From Alkalihalophilus marmarensis DSM 21297 (GTDB lineage Bacteria > Bacillota > Bacilli > Bacillales > Bacillaceae_D), in NCBI RefSeq assembly GCF_000474275.2, contig NZ_ATAE01000031.1, forward strand, positions 59,408-123,407: a stretch of 64,000 bases of DNA, given 5' to 3'. Below the pieces are notes generated by a model. That model did not search any database and had not been told where the DNA came from. It was given only the letters and a program-made list of their open reading frames with translations. Both the position numbers and the translations under genes were made by a program. Positions 46,219 through 55,552 of this stretch are shown here, in pieces (the first letter of the stretch is position 1; every line of letters starts with the position of its first letter).

Positions 46219-47343
46219 TTAGGGATTAGTAAAAGGGATGACCCTCAAAAACCACTGAATAAACCCTTGCTCAGCTGTTTCATTCACATTTGGGTTATCT
46301 ATTAGATCTTCTTTATCCTTTTGCTCCTTTAAAGGGACTTCTTTAAGAACCTTCCCTTCCGTATTCTCAATTTGTAACATTCCTTCATTAGTCACTTCCA
46401 CTGTTGATTCTTTCCCTTTTCCCATCACATAATTAATATCATTTTCTAGTTCATATTTACGCCCGCTCGCATCACTAAACATTCTATCGCTTTTTATAAC
46501 ATGAGGTTCATAGCGCGTGAAGCCATAATCAAATAAGGCTGCCGTATCTTGGTAAGAAACTTTTGCTGCAGGGGCGTTTAAGGTCACTGCAATTAACTCC
46601 ATATCATCACGCTCTACTGCGGTAGAAAGAGTAAACCCGGAGCGCTGTACGAATCCATTTTTCACACCCGTCACCCCTTCATAATCCCATAACATCCGAT
46701 GATGGTTGTAAATTGTCGTTTCCCACCCTTCTCCAATCCATTCCATTTCTTTTGTTTGGGCAATCTCTTTAAACACTTCATTTTCCATTGCATATTTCGT
46801 AATCATCGCCAAATCTTTCGCGGATGTATAATGGTTTTCATCAAATAGACCATGTGGATTTGTAAAATGGGAATCTTTTACGCCGATCTCTTCTTCAACA
46901 AATCGGTTCATTCTTTGTGCAAAGGCCTCTTCACTTCCATCCATATGCTCAGCAATGGCTAGGCCCGCATCGTTTCCTGAGTTAATCATTAGTCCCTGCA
47001 CAAGCTTTAATAAGCTGACTTCTTCTCCTGGCAAAAGGTATACCCTTGTACCTATAACATCCATTACATTCTCACTGACAGCTACTTTTTCTTCTAAGTT
47101 CCCTTCCTCTATCGCTACAATGGCTGTAATAATTTTAGTGACACTCGCTGGATACATTCTCTTCGTACTGTCTTTTTCCCATAACGCTTCGCCTGTTGCC
47201 CCGTCTACAAGTACCGCTGTTTCACTTTCGATAGCAGGTGTATCAGATGCTTTTGCTTGTTGTGGAATAGCCTGGGCAATCAAGAACGAAACACATAACA
47301 GGAGCATGATACTCTTTACTCTTGTGATGCCTCTCTTGCTCAC
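46219..47343 (-). CDS. D-alanyl-D-alanine carboxypeptidase (penicillin-binding protein 5 family)
   Basis: The 374-residue protein has a signal peptide, the SxxK motif SVTK near residue 68, SGN in INSGND near residue 125, and at the third motif position KNG instead of KTG (GVKNGFVQRSGF). It trims the terminal D-Ala of peptidoglycan stem peptides. A beta-rich C-terminal domain and a hydrophobic tail (FIQWFLRVIPF) follow, as in the DacA/DacF family. GTG start at 47341-47343 after GGAGGAC. Confidence 0.9.
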   Translation of the reverse strand: MSKRGITRVKSIMLLLCVSFLIAQAIPQQAKASDTPAIESETAVLVDGATGEALWEKDSTKRMYPASVTKIITAIVAIEEGNLEEKVAVSENVMDVIGTRVYLLPGEEVSLLKLVQGLMINSGNDAGLAIAEHMDGSEEAFAQRMNRFVEEEIGVKDSHFTNPHGLFDENHYTSAKDLAMITKYAMENEVFKEIAQTKEMEWIGEGWETTIYNHHRMLWDYEGVTGVKNGFVQRSGFTLSTAVERDDMELIAVTLNAPAAKVSYQDTAALFDYGFTRYEPHVIKSDRMFSDASGRKYELENDINYVMGKGKESTVEVTNEGMLQIENTEGKVLKEVPLKEQKDKEDLIDNPNVNETAEQGFIQWFLRVIPFTNP

Positions 47344-47388
47344 TGATCGTCCTCCTTTTTTACACTATAACCAATTGATTCATTCCGA

Positions 47389-47424
47389 AAAAAAGAACTT
47401 GGCCGCTTGACCAAGTTCTTTTTT
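47389..47424 (-). terminator. Terminator after the CAP protein gene
   Basis: A perfect 14-bp stem (47389-47402 with 47411-47424), with T-run on both strands. Confidence 0.88.
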
Positions 47425-47446
47425 TATCAGTTTTTAAGGTACCTTA

Positions 47447-48262
47447 TTACCCTTTAAATAGTTGAACAAACATTTTTCCGTAAGGACCGCCATCAACAAT
47501 GCCGATTCCTACTTCACTGTAGTTACCGCCTAAAATGTTAGCACGGTGGCCGTCAGAGTTCATTAGAGCTTGGTGAGCTGCTTCAACCGTTTGGTTACCA
47601 GCTAAGTTCTCACCTGCTGTGTTATAGCTCACACCAAATTGGTCAAGCATTTCAAATGGTGAACCATAAGTTGGTGATTGGTGAGCGAAATAGTTGTTAT
47701 CAATCATATCTTGCGCTTTAACACGAGCAACTTTTGTTAACTCAACATCAATATTTAAAGGTGCAAGACCTTGCTTTTGACGTTCTTCATTAACAAGGTT
47801 AACCATTTGCTGTTCTTCAGCAGACAGTTCTTGTGATTGTTCTTCTGAATTTTGCTCAGCTTCTTCAGCTGGAGCTGGTTGTTGTACAGGTTGAGCCGGC
47901 TCAGCTTGAGGAGCTTCTTCTTGTGGTGCTTCCTCTTGTGGTGCTTCTTCAGCAGGCTGTTCTACTTTAGGTGTTTCAACCGGCTGCTCTTCTTTTTGTT
48001 CTGGAGCTGGTTCTTCTTTTTGCATTTCTTTCTCAAGCTCTGGTAATGTAATATTCCATTTATTTAGTAAGTCTTGTAGATTACTAGTTTGTTTTACTTC
48101 TTCTAGTAATTTTTGAATAGACTCTTGATCTGCACCATTTAATGCAATCACATGCTTTTGTGTGAATACCTTTGTATTAGGCTGTTCAGATGCAGCAGCT
48201 TGACCAGCAAAACCAGCTGCCATTGTTGCAGCGGCAATTGTTGTAACGATAAGTTTCTTCAT
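47447..48262 (-). CDS. Secreted CAP-domain protein (YkwD-like) with PEAP-type linker
   Basis: The 271-residue protein has a signal peptide (AAASEQ end), a mid-segment with many Glu-Glu-Ala-Pro-Gln repeats (about residues 75-140) and a C-terminal CAP/SCP domain (VNEERQKQGLAPL, with the HQSPTYG His and GENLAGN, then SDGHRANILGGNYSEVGIG). Similar to B. subtilis YkwD; substrate unknown. Starts at ATG 48260-48262 after AAGGAGG. Confidence 0.9.
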   Translation of the reverse strand: MKKLIVTTIAAATMAAGFAGQAAASEQPNTKVFTQKHVIALNGADQESIQKLLEEVKQTSNLQDLLNKWNITLPELEKEMQKEEPAPEQKEEQPVETPKVEQPAEEAPQEEAPQEEAPQAEPAQPVQQPAPAEEAEQNSEEQSQELSAEEQQMVNLVNEERQKQGLAPLNIDVELTKVARVKAQDMIDNNYFAHQSPTYGSPFEMLDQFGVSYNTAGENLAGNQTVEAAHQALMNSDGHRANILGGNYSEVGIGIVDGGPYGKMFVQLFKG

Positions 48263-48618
48263 GAAAATGCCTCCTTGAAGGTTGTTGTTTTTTTGGTACA
48301 TCAAAATCCTAGCACAGAATCTAGCTTGTTCCTATGGTAAATCATGCATATTACTGTATATACCAAGCATCAATCCATACTAAAAAACCCTTATATTATA
48401 AGGAAACAACTCAGAACCGAACAATAAATATTCATTCTTTTATTCATATTTTTATAGATTTATTCAAAATTCGTTACAGAAATGTAAAAAAACCTAGGTA
48501 ATCCTTTACCTAAGGGATTTACTCGGTGATTTTATTAAGTTGGAAAAGATTTCATGAAGTATTCTGCCTTCATTTTTGTTAGTTTAGTAGACAGCATAGA
48601 TTACAGGAGGTTTTCTAA
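48263..48618. other. Intergenic region with a minus-strand hairpin
   Basis: 356 bases between divergent genes. Apart from the hairpin at 48486-48515 and the promoters it must contain, nothing is supported. A possible promoter is not clear. Confidence 0.5.
48486..48515 (-). terminator. Hairpin with minus-strand T-run in the CAP gene leader
   Basis: Stem CCTAGGTAA (48493-48501) with TTACCTAAGG (48506-48515, one bulged A), followed on the minus strand by seven T. No gene on the minus strand ends here, so it would act inside the 5' leader of the CAP gene (attenuation) or end an unseen short RNA. Confidence 0.45.
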
Positions 48619-49209
48619 ATGAAGAAATACATCTTACCAATATGTGCAGGCATTGCCCTAGCATTTACCGCAAACCAAACTGCGGATGCGGCATCACACA
48701 GTCACACCGTTCAAAAAGGCGATACACTCTATCAATTAGGACAACAATACAGCGTAACTGTTGAATCAATTAAAGAACTTAATAATAAAGAAACATCAGC
48801 GCTTCAAGTAGGAGAAACTCTTTCCCTTCCGGCTGCTATTACAACGGAAGAGCGTGAACTGTTATCACGTCTAGTTCATGCAGAAGCTCAAGGTGAGCCA
48901 TATGCAGGTAAAGTAGCTGTAGCAACCGTTGTGCTTAATCGTGTCGATCATCCTGAGTTTCCTGATACGATTAAAGAAGTTATTAATGAAATTGGTCCAT
49001 CAGGACATTATGCTTTCTCACCTGTTCAAAACGGAATGATTAATCAGCAGGCAGATGATGAAGCAAAACAAGCTGTACAAGAAGCCATTGCCTTTCAAAG
49101 TGACAGCCAAGGATCTATCTACTTCTACAATCCAGAAATTGCAACAAACCATTGGATTGGCACACAAACAGAAACTGTTCGTATCGGTAAACACGTGTTT
49201 GCAAAATAA
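48619..49209 (+). CDS. LysM and cell-wall hydrolase (SleB/YkvT-like)
   Basis: The 196-residue secreted protein has a signal peptide (about 24 residues, ADA end), one LysM domain (about residues 28-72, HTVQKGDTLYQLG) and a hydrolase-2/SleB domain (about 78-196) with the catalytic Glu in LVHAEAQGEP and an AFSPVQNG segment. It should bind and cut peptidoglycan. Start ATG at 48619 after ACAGGAGG. Confidence 0.92.
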   Translation: MKKYILPICAGIALAFTANQTADAASHSHTVQKGDTLYQLGQQYSVTVESIKELNNKETSALQVGETLSLPAAITTEERELLSRLVHAEAQGEPYAGKVAVATVVLNRVDHPEFPDTIKEVINEIGPSGHYAFSPVQNGMINQQADDEAKQAVQEAIAFQSDSQGSIYFYNPEIATNHWIGTQTETVRIGKHVFAK

Positions 49210-49224
49210 ATAATAGATCCAATT

Positions 49225-49258
49225 AAGAAGCTGGCATTTTATGTCGGCTTCTTTTTTT
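49225..49258 (+). terminator. Terminator after LysM gene
   Basis: Stem AAGAAGC-type arm (from 49225) with GGCTTCTT and a T7 tract; one internal mismatch. Confidence 0.75.
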
Positions 49259-49428
49259 ATACCCGCTTTGCTCTAGACTAAACCCCATACTAAACCTCCA
49301 TGCATTAAACATTTTTCTAATAATTAATTTTTGACGATTAAAGGCGTACAAAAAGGGAATACAACACATAACTTAGAATATGTATATGTATAATAAGTCT
49401 CTTAATAGGAAAGGTGGTGCAATGTATT

Positions 49429-50094
49429 ATGGCTCGTCTATCAAGAGTAACCTCACTTCGAGCAAATCGTATCCATACAAGCTTTGTCAATAAAATGTCC
49501 AGTTCAAACGGGGTAAATCCAGTAATGCCGGTTGAGAAAACGGAAGCAACGAAAAATCCCACCAAGCATTCTAGCGACCACCAGCTTACAAGCTACGATT
49601 ATTACTATGAAAAACACCTTACTCAATCAAGTGAAACGAACGTTCACTCCGATCGATTTTCTCGAAATGAGGTTCAAAATAACAGCACAGCTCTCTTAAC
49701 AAGCGAGAAAAATGATCAAGAGAAAGAATTAGTAATAAAGTTAGTAAACAGCTATAATCAACTCATTCAATCGCTAAAACATACTGATCAAATCAGCTGC
49801 CAAAATGATACTGCTAAACTGCATCAAGTATATGCAGGCTTTGCCGCTATTTTTGAAGGGTATGGAGTGATCGAAACCGCTCATTCTCTTTTAACCTTTG
49901 ATGAAAAAATATACAGTATAAAAAACGAAAATAGAACTAAGGTCACTTCTGAATTCATAGGTTCATTTATGAAAAAAGTTTTGAGTGAGTACCAATCTAT
50001 TCTTGCAGATAAATGCGAACCGACATTAAACAACAACCCCTATGAAAAACTTCCTTATCATCATACTGGCATATTATTTGAGGAGAGGCTTTAA
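49429..50094 (+). CDS. Hypothetical 221-residue polar protein
   Basis: The N-terminal 90 residues are polar and disordered-looking (Ser, Asn, Thr, Lys rich); the C-terminal 120 are helical (EKELVIKLVNSYNQLIQSL). No family is recognised. It could be a spore or cell-surface protein, but nothing supports this. The start ATG at 49429 follows AAAGGTGG; the GTG at 49414 is inside that site. The terminator overlaps the stop codon. Confidence 0.55.
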   Translation: MARLSRVTSLRANRIHTSFVNKMSSSNGVNPVMPVEKTEATKNPTKHSSDHQLTSYDYYYEKHLTQSSETNVHSDRFSRNEVQNNSTALLTSEKNDQEKELVIKLVNSYNQLIQSLKHTDQISCQNDTAKLHQVYAGFAAIFEGYGVIETAHSLLTFDEKIYSIKNENRTKVTSEFIGSFMKKVLSEYQSILADKCEPTLNNNPYEKLPYHHTGILFEERL

Positions 50095-50107
50095 CCTCTC
50101 TTTTTTT
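50083..50107 (+). terminator. Terminator overlapping the stop of the 221-residue gene
   Basis: A 6-bp GC-rich stem (50083-50088 with 50095-50100) followed by T7; the TAA stop is in the loop. Confidence 0.75.
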
Positions 50108-50197
50108 ATGCAATTTTGCGCACATATTATATCCCCCTATGTCTTCATCTCCTTATTTTTGATACAATAAGGAAAAAACTAGGGAGTGAACACCTGC

Positions 50198-52735
50198 ATG
50201 CAAGTTATCGTTTCTCACCAAAATGTTGATTTCGATGGTGTAGCCTCCATGGTTGCTGCAAAAAAATTATATCCAGAAGCAATCATTGCCATTTCTGATA
50301 AATTAGATCGAAGTGTCACCACCTATATGTCGATCTACAAAGACCTTTTTTCCTTTTCCACTTATGAGTCGGTTGAATGGAAGCATGTTTCCTCACTAAT
50401 CTTGGTAGATGTCCAGGCGATAGATCGGACCGGAATTCCAAGTGAAGAACTGATGGATGAGATCGAAACGATTGTATATGATCATCACCCTCCTTTTCTA
50501 TTACATACAAAAGAAAAAGTGCGTCATCAAATCGAACAAGTAGGTGCCGCTATTACCTTATTAATAGAACACCTAGAACATAGAGATGTTCATCTTACAC
50601 CTGAAGAAGTGAATTTATTTGGACTAGGTTTGTACTCTGATACGGGCAACTTCACGTTCCCTAGCACTACATCTCGTGATTTCCATGCAGCCTCTTTTTT
50701 AATGAAACATCATTTAGATATTGAGATTGTTAATCGATTTGTCACACCAGCCTTAACCGAAGCCGAACAGGCTTTATTTAATCAATTATTTCACTCACAG
50801 ACGCTGCATCAATTAGATGGACTGCAGATAGTTGTTTCATGTCATGAGCAAGACCGTTTTCAGAATGGATTATCCAGCCTTACAGAAAAATTATTAGATG
50901 CTAGCTCTGCCGATGCTGTGATTACTATTGTCAAGATGGGCAAGCATGTCCACCTCGTCTGCAGAGCCAGTTCTACACGCATTAATTTTCAATCATTTAT
51001 TAAAGAGCTTGGTGGTGGAGGACATAGCCAAGCGGCTTCAGCTATGATGAAGAAATCTACTTTAGAAGAGGCACGCAGGAAAGTACTCCCTCTGATAGAT
51101 TTGATTGTTAAGCACACCGTTTCAGCTAAAGAAGTGATGAGTTATCCAGTTAAAACAATTCATGAAAATGATACGATAACAGATGCAAAAGAGATGATGA
51201 TTCGCTTTGGCCATACCGGTTTTCCAGTTGTAAATGACCACAAAGAACTGGTTGGTATTATTTCAAGAAGAGATGTCGACAAAGCGATTCACCATCAATA
51301 TGGTCATGCGCCTATCAAAGGATATATGACACGAGAGATCGTTACAAAACAAGTAGATTCAACCATTGATGAAGTGCAGCAGGCTATGATTAGTCATAAT
51401 GTTGGGCGGATCCCCATTATGGACGATCAAAACATTGCAGGGATCATTTCAAGAACAAATATTATTTCCTATCTTCAAAGAAAAGAACAAGAAGCCTCCC
51501 TCCCAAATCTTGTGCAACGTTTAGAAGACACAGTAAGTAAAGAACACTTTCATTTGCTTAAGCTGATTGGAAAAGAAGCAGACCGTTTTGGGGTAAGTGC
51601 CTATTTAGTCGGAGGGTTTGTTCGTGATCTGTTATTGGAAAGACCTAATGAAGATCTCGATGTTGTCATTGAGGGAGATGGAATTAAATTTGCCAATGTT
51701 TTAGCTGCTTCACATGGCGGCAGTATTAAACAACACGACACATTTGGAACGGCTACATGGACGACTCCTGACGATATGAAAATCGATATCGTTACCTGCC
51801 GTACTGAATACTACGCGGAAACCGCCGCTCTTCCTATTGTAAGATCATCAAATATTCATGAGGATCTCACAAGGCGCGATTTTACGATTAATGCTATGGC
51901 CATGTCGATATCTGAACATTCGTTTGGCAAGTTATTAGATGAATATCAGGGGATAGAAGACCTTAAAGCGAAAAAAATTCGTATTCTTCATCCAATCAGT
52001 TTTATTGAAGATCCAACACGTATATTCAGAGCTGTTCGTTTTGCAGTGAGGTTCGGCTATTCCATCGAAAAAGAAACGGCCAGGCTCGCACAAAGCGCGA
52101 TGTCTCACCTTTTCTCTCTAAGCCAGCAAAGACTTAGACAGGAACTAACCTTAATTCATAAGGAAGCAACAGACTTAGAAGCTTACTACCTTTTGGATAC
52201 ACTAAATGTATGGAAAACACTCTTTCAAAAAGAGCTGCCCGCATCTTCTTGGCAATATGCGGAGCGAGTGTTTAGTCAATCCGGCCATACTGTTTTTCAT
52301 ATGTTAACAGCACTTGCTTCCCCGCTTTCTAATTGGCGTGAAATGATCCAACTTTATATTATGACGGCAAAAGAACGAGTCTTTATCGAACAGTTAAATG
52401 AGCTTAAACAAGCACCAATAGAAGAGGTTAAATCGATAGGTGAATTACACAGGTATTTGTATGCTGTGCATGATGAAACATTGCGTTTCTACCTGCTGGA
52501 TCCAACCCAAGAATTCCACACTCACTTAGATGATTACTTCAAAAAGAGACAGGAGATGTCTTTATATCTATCTGGCGATGACCTGATAAAACTTGATTTT
52601 AAACCAGGACCTCATTTCAGAGATTACTTATTTGAGCTTGAAATCAAACAGCTGAATGGGGAAATTTCATCAAAAGAAGAAGCTACTAGGTGGGTACTCG
52701 AAGAAAAACAAAAAGCAGAAGCTAACCATTTGTAG
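50198..52735 (+). CDS. A-adding tRNA nucleotidyltransferase with DHH, CBS and polyA-polymerase domains
   Basis: The 845-residue protein joins a DHH phosphoesterase (about residues 1-300, NVDFDGVAS and GGGGHSQAAS), two CBS domains (about 310-430) and a nucleotidyltransferase head (LVGGFVRDLLLE...NEDLDVV near 468-495, RRDFTINAMA near 560) with RNA-binding C-terminus. This DHH-CBS-NTase layout belongs to A-adding enzymes of split CCA systems, as in B. halodurans and Aquifex. The DLD carboxylates look intact. ATG at 50198 is nine bases after GGGAGTG. A separate CC-adding enzyme should exist elsewhere. Confidence 0.85.
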   Translation: MQVIVSHQNVDFDGVASMVAAKKLYPEAIIAISDKLDRSVTTYMSIYKDLFSFSTYESVEWKHVSSLILVDVQAIDRTGIPSEELMDEIETIVYDHHPPFLLHTKEKVRHQIEQVGAAITLLIEHLEHRDVHLTPEEVNLFGLGLYSDTGNFTFPSTTSRDFHAASFLMKHHLDIEIVNRFVTPALTEAEQALFNQLFHSQTLHQLDGLQIVVSCHEQDRFQNGLSSLTEKLLDASSADAVITIVKMGKHVHLVCRASSTRINFQSFIKELGGGGHSQAASAMMKKSTLEEARRKVLPLIDLIVKHTVSAKEVMSYPVKTIHENDTITDAKEMMIRFGHTGFPVVNDHKELVGIISRRDVDKAIHHQYGHAPIKGYMTREIVTKQVDSTIDEVQQAMISHNVGRIPIMDDQNIAGIISRTNIISYLQRKEQEASLPNLVQRLEDTVSKEHFHLLKLIGKEADRFGVSAYLVGGFVRDLLLERPNEDLDVVIEGDGIKFANVLAASHGGSIKQHDTFGTATWTTPDDMKIDIVTCRTEYYAETAALPIVRSSNIHEDLTRRDFTINAMAMSISEHSFGKLLDEYQGIEDLKAKKIRILHPISFIEDPTRIFRAVRFAVRFGYSIEKETARLAQSAMSHLFSLSQQRLRQELTLIHKEATDLEAYYLLDTLNVWKTLFQKELPASSWQYAERVFSQSGHTVFHMLTALASPLSNWREMIQLYIMTAKERVFIEQLNELKQAPIEEVKSIGELHRYLYAVHDETLRFYLLDPTQEFHTHLDDYFKKRQEMSLYLSGDDLIKLDFKPGPHFRDYLFELEIKQLNGEISSKEEATRWVLEEKQKAEANHL

Positions 52736-52752
52736 TTAGCTTCTGCTTTTTT
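52712..52752. terminator. Bidirectional terminator, convergent genes
   Basis: A perfect 15-bp stem (52712-52726 with 52734-52748) with T- and A-run flanks; it spans the stop codon of the nucleotidyltransferase. Confidence 0.9.
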
Positions 52753-54034
52753 ATAGATAACCCATATCTTTTGCCTTATCAGTAAGTTCATCTCGGAAAT
52801 TCGGGTGAGCGATGTCAATTAAAGCTTTTGTTCTTTCCCTAATAGTCTTGCCTCGCAGTTTAGCCACACCATATTCTGTAACAATATAGTCCACATCATT
52901 TTTTGATGTTGTAACAACAGAACCAGTAGCCAATGTCGGAACAATCTTTGAGATCGTGCCGCCTTTTGTTGTGGAGTGAAGACAGATAATACCCTTCCCG
53001 CCCTTTGACATTCTTGCACCAATTCCAAAATCTCCTTGGCCCCCAGTTGATGAATAGTAGCGTCCGCCTATTGATTCTGAATTACACTGACCTAATAAAT
53101 CGACTTCAATCGTGGCATTAATTGTAACAAGCTGATTGATCTTTGCTATTAAACAGCTGTCATTCGTTTCATCAACCGGATACATTTGAACTTGTTTATT
53201 TTGATCCATGAAATCATAAAGTTTTTTTGTGCCAAAAGCAAAAGTTGCTGTCATACTCCCTTTATGAAGTGGATTTGAAAGATTTGATACAGCTCCGCTC
53301 TCAAACAAGTCGACTACTTTATCTGGAATCATTTCAGTGAAGATGGTTAAATCTCGGTGATCTTTTAAGAAGTTCATAATCGCGTTCGGAATCGCTCCAA
53401 AACCGATTTGAAGGGTATCTCCATTTTGAATTAAATCTGCTACCGTTTTACCAATAATCTCATCCTCAGGTCTTAAAGGAATTTCTGGTGTCACAGGCAG
53501 CTCAACATGATTTTCTATAAATGCATCTACTTGATCAATGTGAATGTGGTTTTGTCCGAATGTTCTCGGCATATTCTCATTCACTTCTAAAATGATTCGT
53601 TTTGCGTCTTTTAATAAAGGAGCTACATAATCACAATTTGTTCCTAGTGAAAAATATCCGTCCTCATCCATTGGTGAAACGGCGGCCATAATCACTCGGT
53701 CGTGTGTCGTCTCTTTTAAAATTTGCGGCAAATCAGAAAAGTGGTTTGGAAGCAGATCCACTTCTTTATCATAAAATGCACGACGCTCATCTTTATTTAA
53801 GAACATAGAAACAATTTTCACCTTAGATGGATCGACTGATAAAACAGGGTATAGAGAAAGCATTTGAAATAAACGATTTCCCTCTAATCCATTATGTTCC
53901 GCTAATGCTTGAACTAATCCAGGTGGTTCCCCGACTGCCAGGGGTACGATAATATCTTCACGAGGCTGTATTATTGATACCGCTTCCAAGGAAGTGGCAG
54001 CTTTTTTTTGTTTGTATAACTCGTGCACACTCAT
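52751..54034 (-). CDS. Acetyl-CoA hydrolase/transferase family protein
   Basis: The 427-residue protein is in the 4-hydroxybutyrate/acetate CoA-transferase family. It has GFGAIPNAIM and the catalytic Glu likely in IFTEMIPDKVVD near residue 230, plus the GGRYYSSTGGQGDFGIGA region. It moves CoA between acyl-CoA and a carboxylate, or hydrolyses acyl-CoA. The start is ATG at 54032-54034 after GGAGGATTTT. It is monocistronic. Confidence 0.85.
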   Translation of the reverse strand: MSVHELYKQKKAATSLEAVSIIQPREDIIVPLAVGEPPGLVQALAEHNGLEGNRLFQMLSLYPVLSVDPSKVKIVSMFLNKDERRAFYDKEVDLLPNHFSDLPQILKETTHDRVIMAAVSPMDEDGYFSLGTNCDYVAPLLKDAKRIILEVNENMPRTFGQNHIHIDQVDAFIENHVELPVTPEIPLRPEDEIIGKTVADLIQNGDTLQIGFGAIPNAIMNFLKDHRDLTIFTEMIPDKVVDLFESGAVSNLSNPLHKGSMTATFAFGTKKLYDFMDQNKQVQMYPVDETNDSCLIAKINQLVTINATIEVDLLGQCNSESIGGRYYSSTGGQGDFGIGARMSKGGKGIICLHSTTKGGTISKIVPTLATGSVVTTSKNDVDYIVTEYGVAKLRGKTIRERTKALIDIAHPNFRDELTDKAKDMGYL

Positions 54035-54431
54035 GACAAAAATCCTCCTACATCATACGGGTACAATTCCCCAATATTTCTTCTTATGTTTTGAATCTCC
54101 TCAAGCAATAATAATACTATGTTAAATACCTACAACCAAGGCAAACTGAGCCGATTAAATAAAGTAAAACTTTTCTGTATACTCATATTTTTCTTACATC
54201 CACCTGCGCATTCATACACGGTTTCTAGAAAAACTCTTTTTTAGTATGAACCAGAGGCTAAATGCCACTCACGAAAATAATACCAGCTTTTGTTGTTAAT
54301 GTGGTAATTTGTCGAATTCTATACGTTTTTTTTATTTTTTACCGGCTCAAAAGAAAAAATCTGATATAATGAAATCGTTATACCAACAAAAAGAGCAAGA
54401 ATCTTTTTTGTTGAGATTGGAGGAGTTTTAG
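54035..54431. other. Intergenic region before LCP gene
   Basis: 397 bases between divergent genes. It holds an extended -10 (TGATATAAT, -10 at 54365-54370) for the LCP gene and a GGAGGAG site. No small gene or RNA was supported. Confidence 0.5.
54363..54370 (+). promoter_or_regulatory. Extended -10 of the LCP gene
   Basis: TGATATAAT reads TGN-TATAAT, about 60 bases before the GTG start. The -35 is not convincing. Confidence 0.5.
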
Positions 54432-55478
54432 GTGGACACACGCAGGAGACGATCCGATAGACATAAAAGAAGACCTAGGAAACGCAAAAAACTATTTGTT
54501 TCATTCCTTTTACTTTTTTCTTTATTGTTTATTTCAACTGCTGCCTTTGCAGTTTTTCAATATGAACTAGGAAAAAATAATGCCCAACAAAACTTAACTG
54601 AAGCAAACGACAGTGACGATACGTTAGATGATGAAACGGAAGTGCATGAATTTCAATCAAAGGAACCTGAGAATAACGAACCTATTAATGTATTGTTAAT
54701 AGGGGTGGATACCGCTGAAGATGAACCAGCTAGAACAGACACAATTATGGTGGCTCAATATGATCCTAAAAATGGCGATGCAAAATTAGCCTCTATTATG
54801 CGTGACACATACGTTGAAATTCCTGGGTATCGTGATAACAAAATTAATGCTTCGTTTTTCTTGGGAGGTCCTGACCTTTTAAGAGAAACCATTGAACATA
54901 ACTTTGGATTGGACCTTCATTATTATGCTATGGTTAATTTTGATGGCTTTGTTGAAGTCGTTGATACGATTGCTCCTAAAGGAATAGAAGTAGATGTTGA
55001 AGATCGTATGTACTACCAATCCGGAAGTACAGTCATTGATTTTGAACCTGGTACACAAGTGCTTGACGGCCAGCAAGCATTGAATTATGTACGTTTCAGA
55101 AGTGATGCTAATAATGACTTTGGCCGTGTGGAACGGCAGCAAGAGATGTTGACTTTGCTAAAAGATGAACTCTTAACGATTTCAGGTCTTACAAGAGTTC
55201 CGCGTCTAATTGGATCTGTTGAACCATACTTAGATACAAACATTAAAACAACTAGAATGCTTAGTTTAGGACGTGACTTCATCTTAAATCCAGTTGATGA
55301 TGTTCAAACATTAAGAATCCCTGTTCAAGATGGCTACAGCGACCAACATTACAGCCATGCTGGTGCGGTACTTGAACTTGATTTCGAAAAAAATAAAGAA
55401 GCTATCCATTCCTTCTTCTCCAATGAATCAAAGGGATTTGCTAATGATTCAACAACCGAAGATGATGAAGATATGTAG
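54432..55478 (+). CDS. LytR-CpsA-Psr (LCP) family wall-polymer ligase
   Basis: The 348-residue protein has a basic N-terminus (RRRRSDRHKRRPRKRKK), one membrane helix (about residues 24-44) and an extracellular LCP domain: INVLLIGVDT, the Asp/Arg pair in EPARTDTIMV, IMRDTYVEI, and FGRVERQQE. LCP enzymes link teichoic acids or capsules from lipid carrier to peptidoglycan, as TagT/U/V in B. subtilis. GTG start at 54432 after GGAGGAG. Confidence 0.92.
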   Translation: MDTRRRRSDRHKRRPRKRKKLFVSFLLLFSLLFISTAAFAVFQYELGKNNAQQNLTEANDSDDTLDDETEVHEFQSKEPENNEPINVLLIGVDTAEDEPARTDTIMVAQYDPKNGDAKLASIMRDTYVEIPGYRDNKINASFFLGGPDLLRETIEHNFGLDLHYYAMVNFDGFVEVVDTIAPKGIEVDVEDRMYYQSGSTVIDFEPGTQVLDGQQALNYVRFRSDANNDFGRVERQQEMLTLLKDELLTISGLTRVPRLIGSVEPYLDTNIKTTRMLSLGRDFILNPVDDVQTLRIPVQDGYSDQHYSHAGAVLELDFEKNKEAIHSFFSNESKGFANDSTTEDDEDM

Positions 55479-55491
55479 AGGAAATATACAA

Positions 55492-55525
55492 AAAGCTCAT
55501 TGACAACTTATTGTCAATGAGCTTT
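55492..55525. terminator. Bidirectional terminator
   Basis: A perfect 15-bp stem (55492-55506 with 55511-55525) between the LCP gene and fabF, which converge. Confidence 0.88.
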
Positions 55526-55552
55526 CTTATTTACTGCATTTTTAACGCTTAA

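Noticed and set aside
47852..48046. Leu/Phe-rich frame antisense to the CAP linker
   Set aside because: Shadow of the Glu-Ala-Pro repeat.
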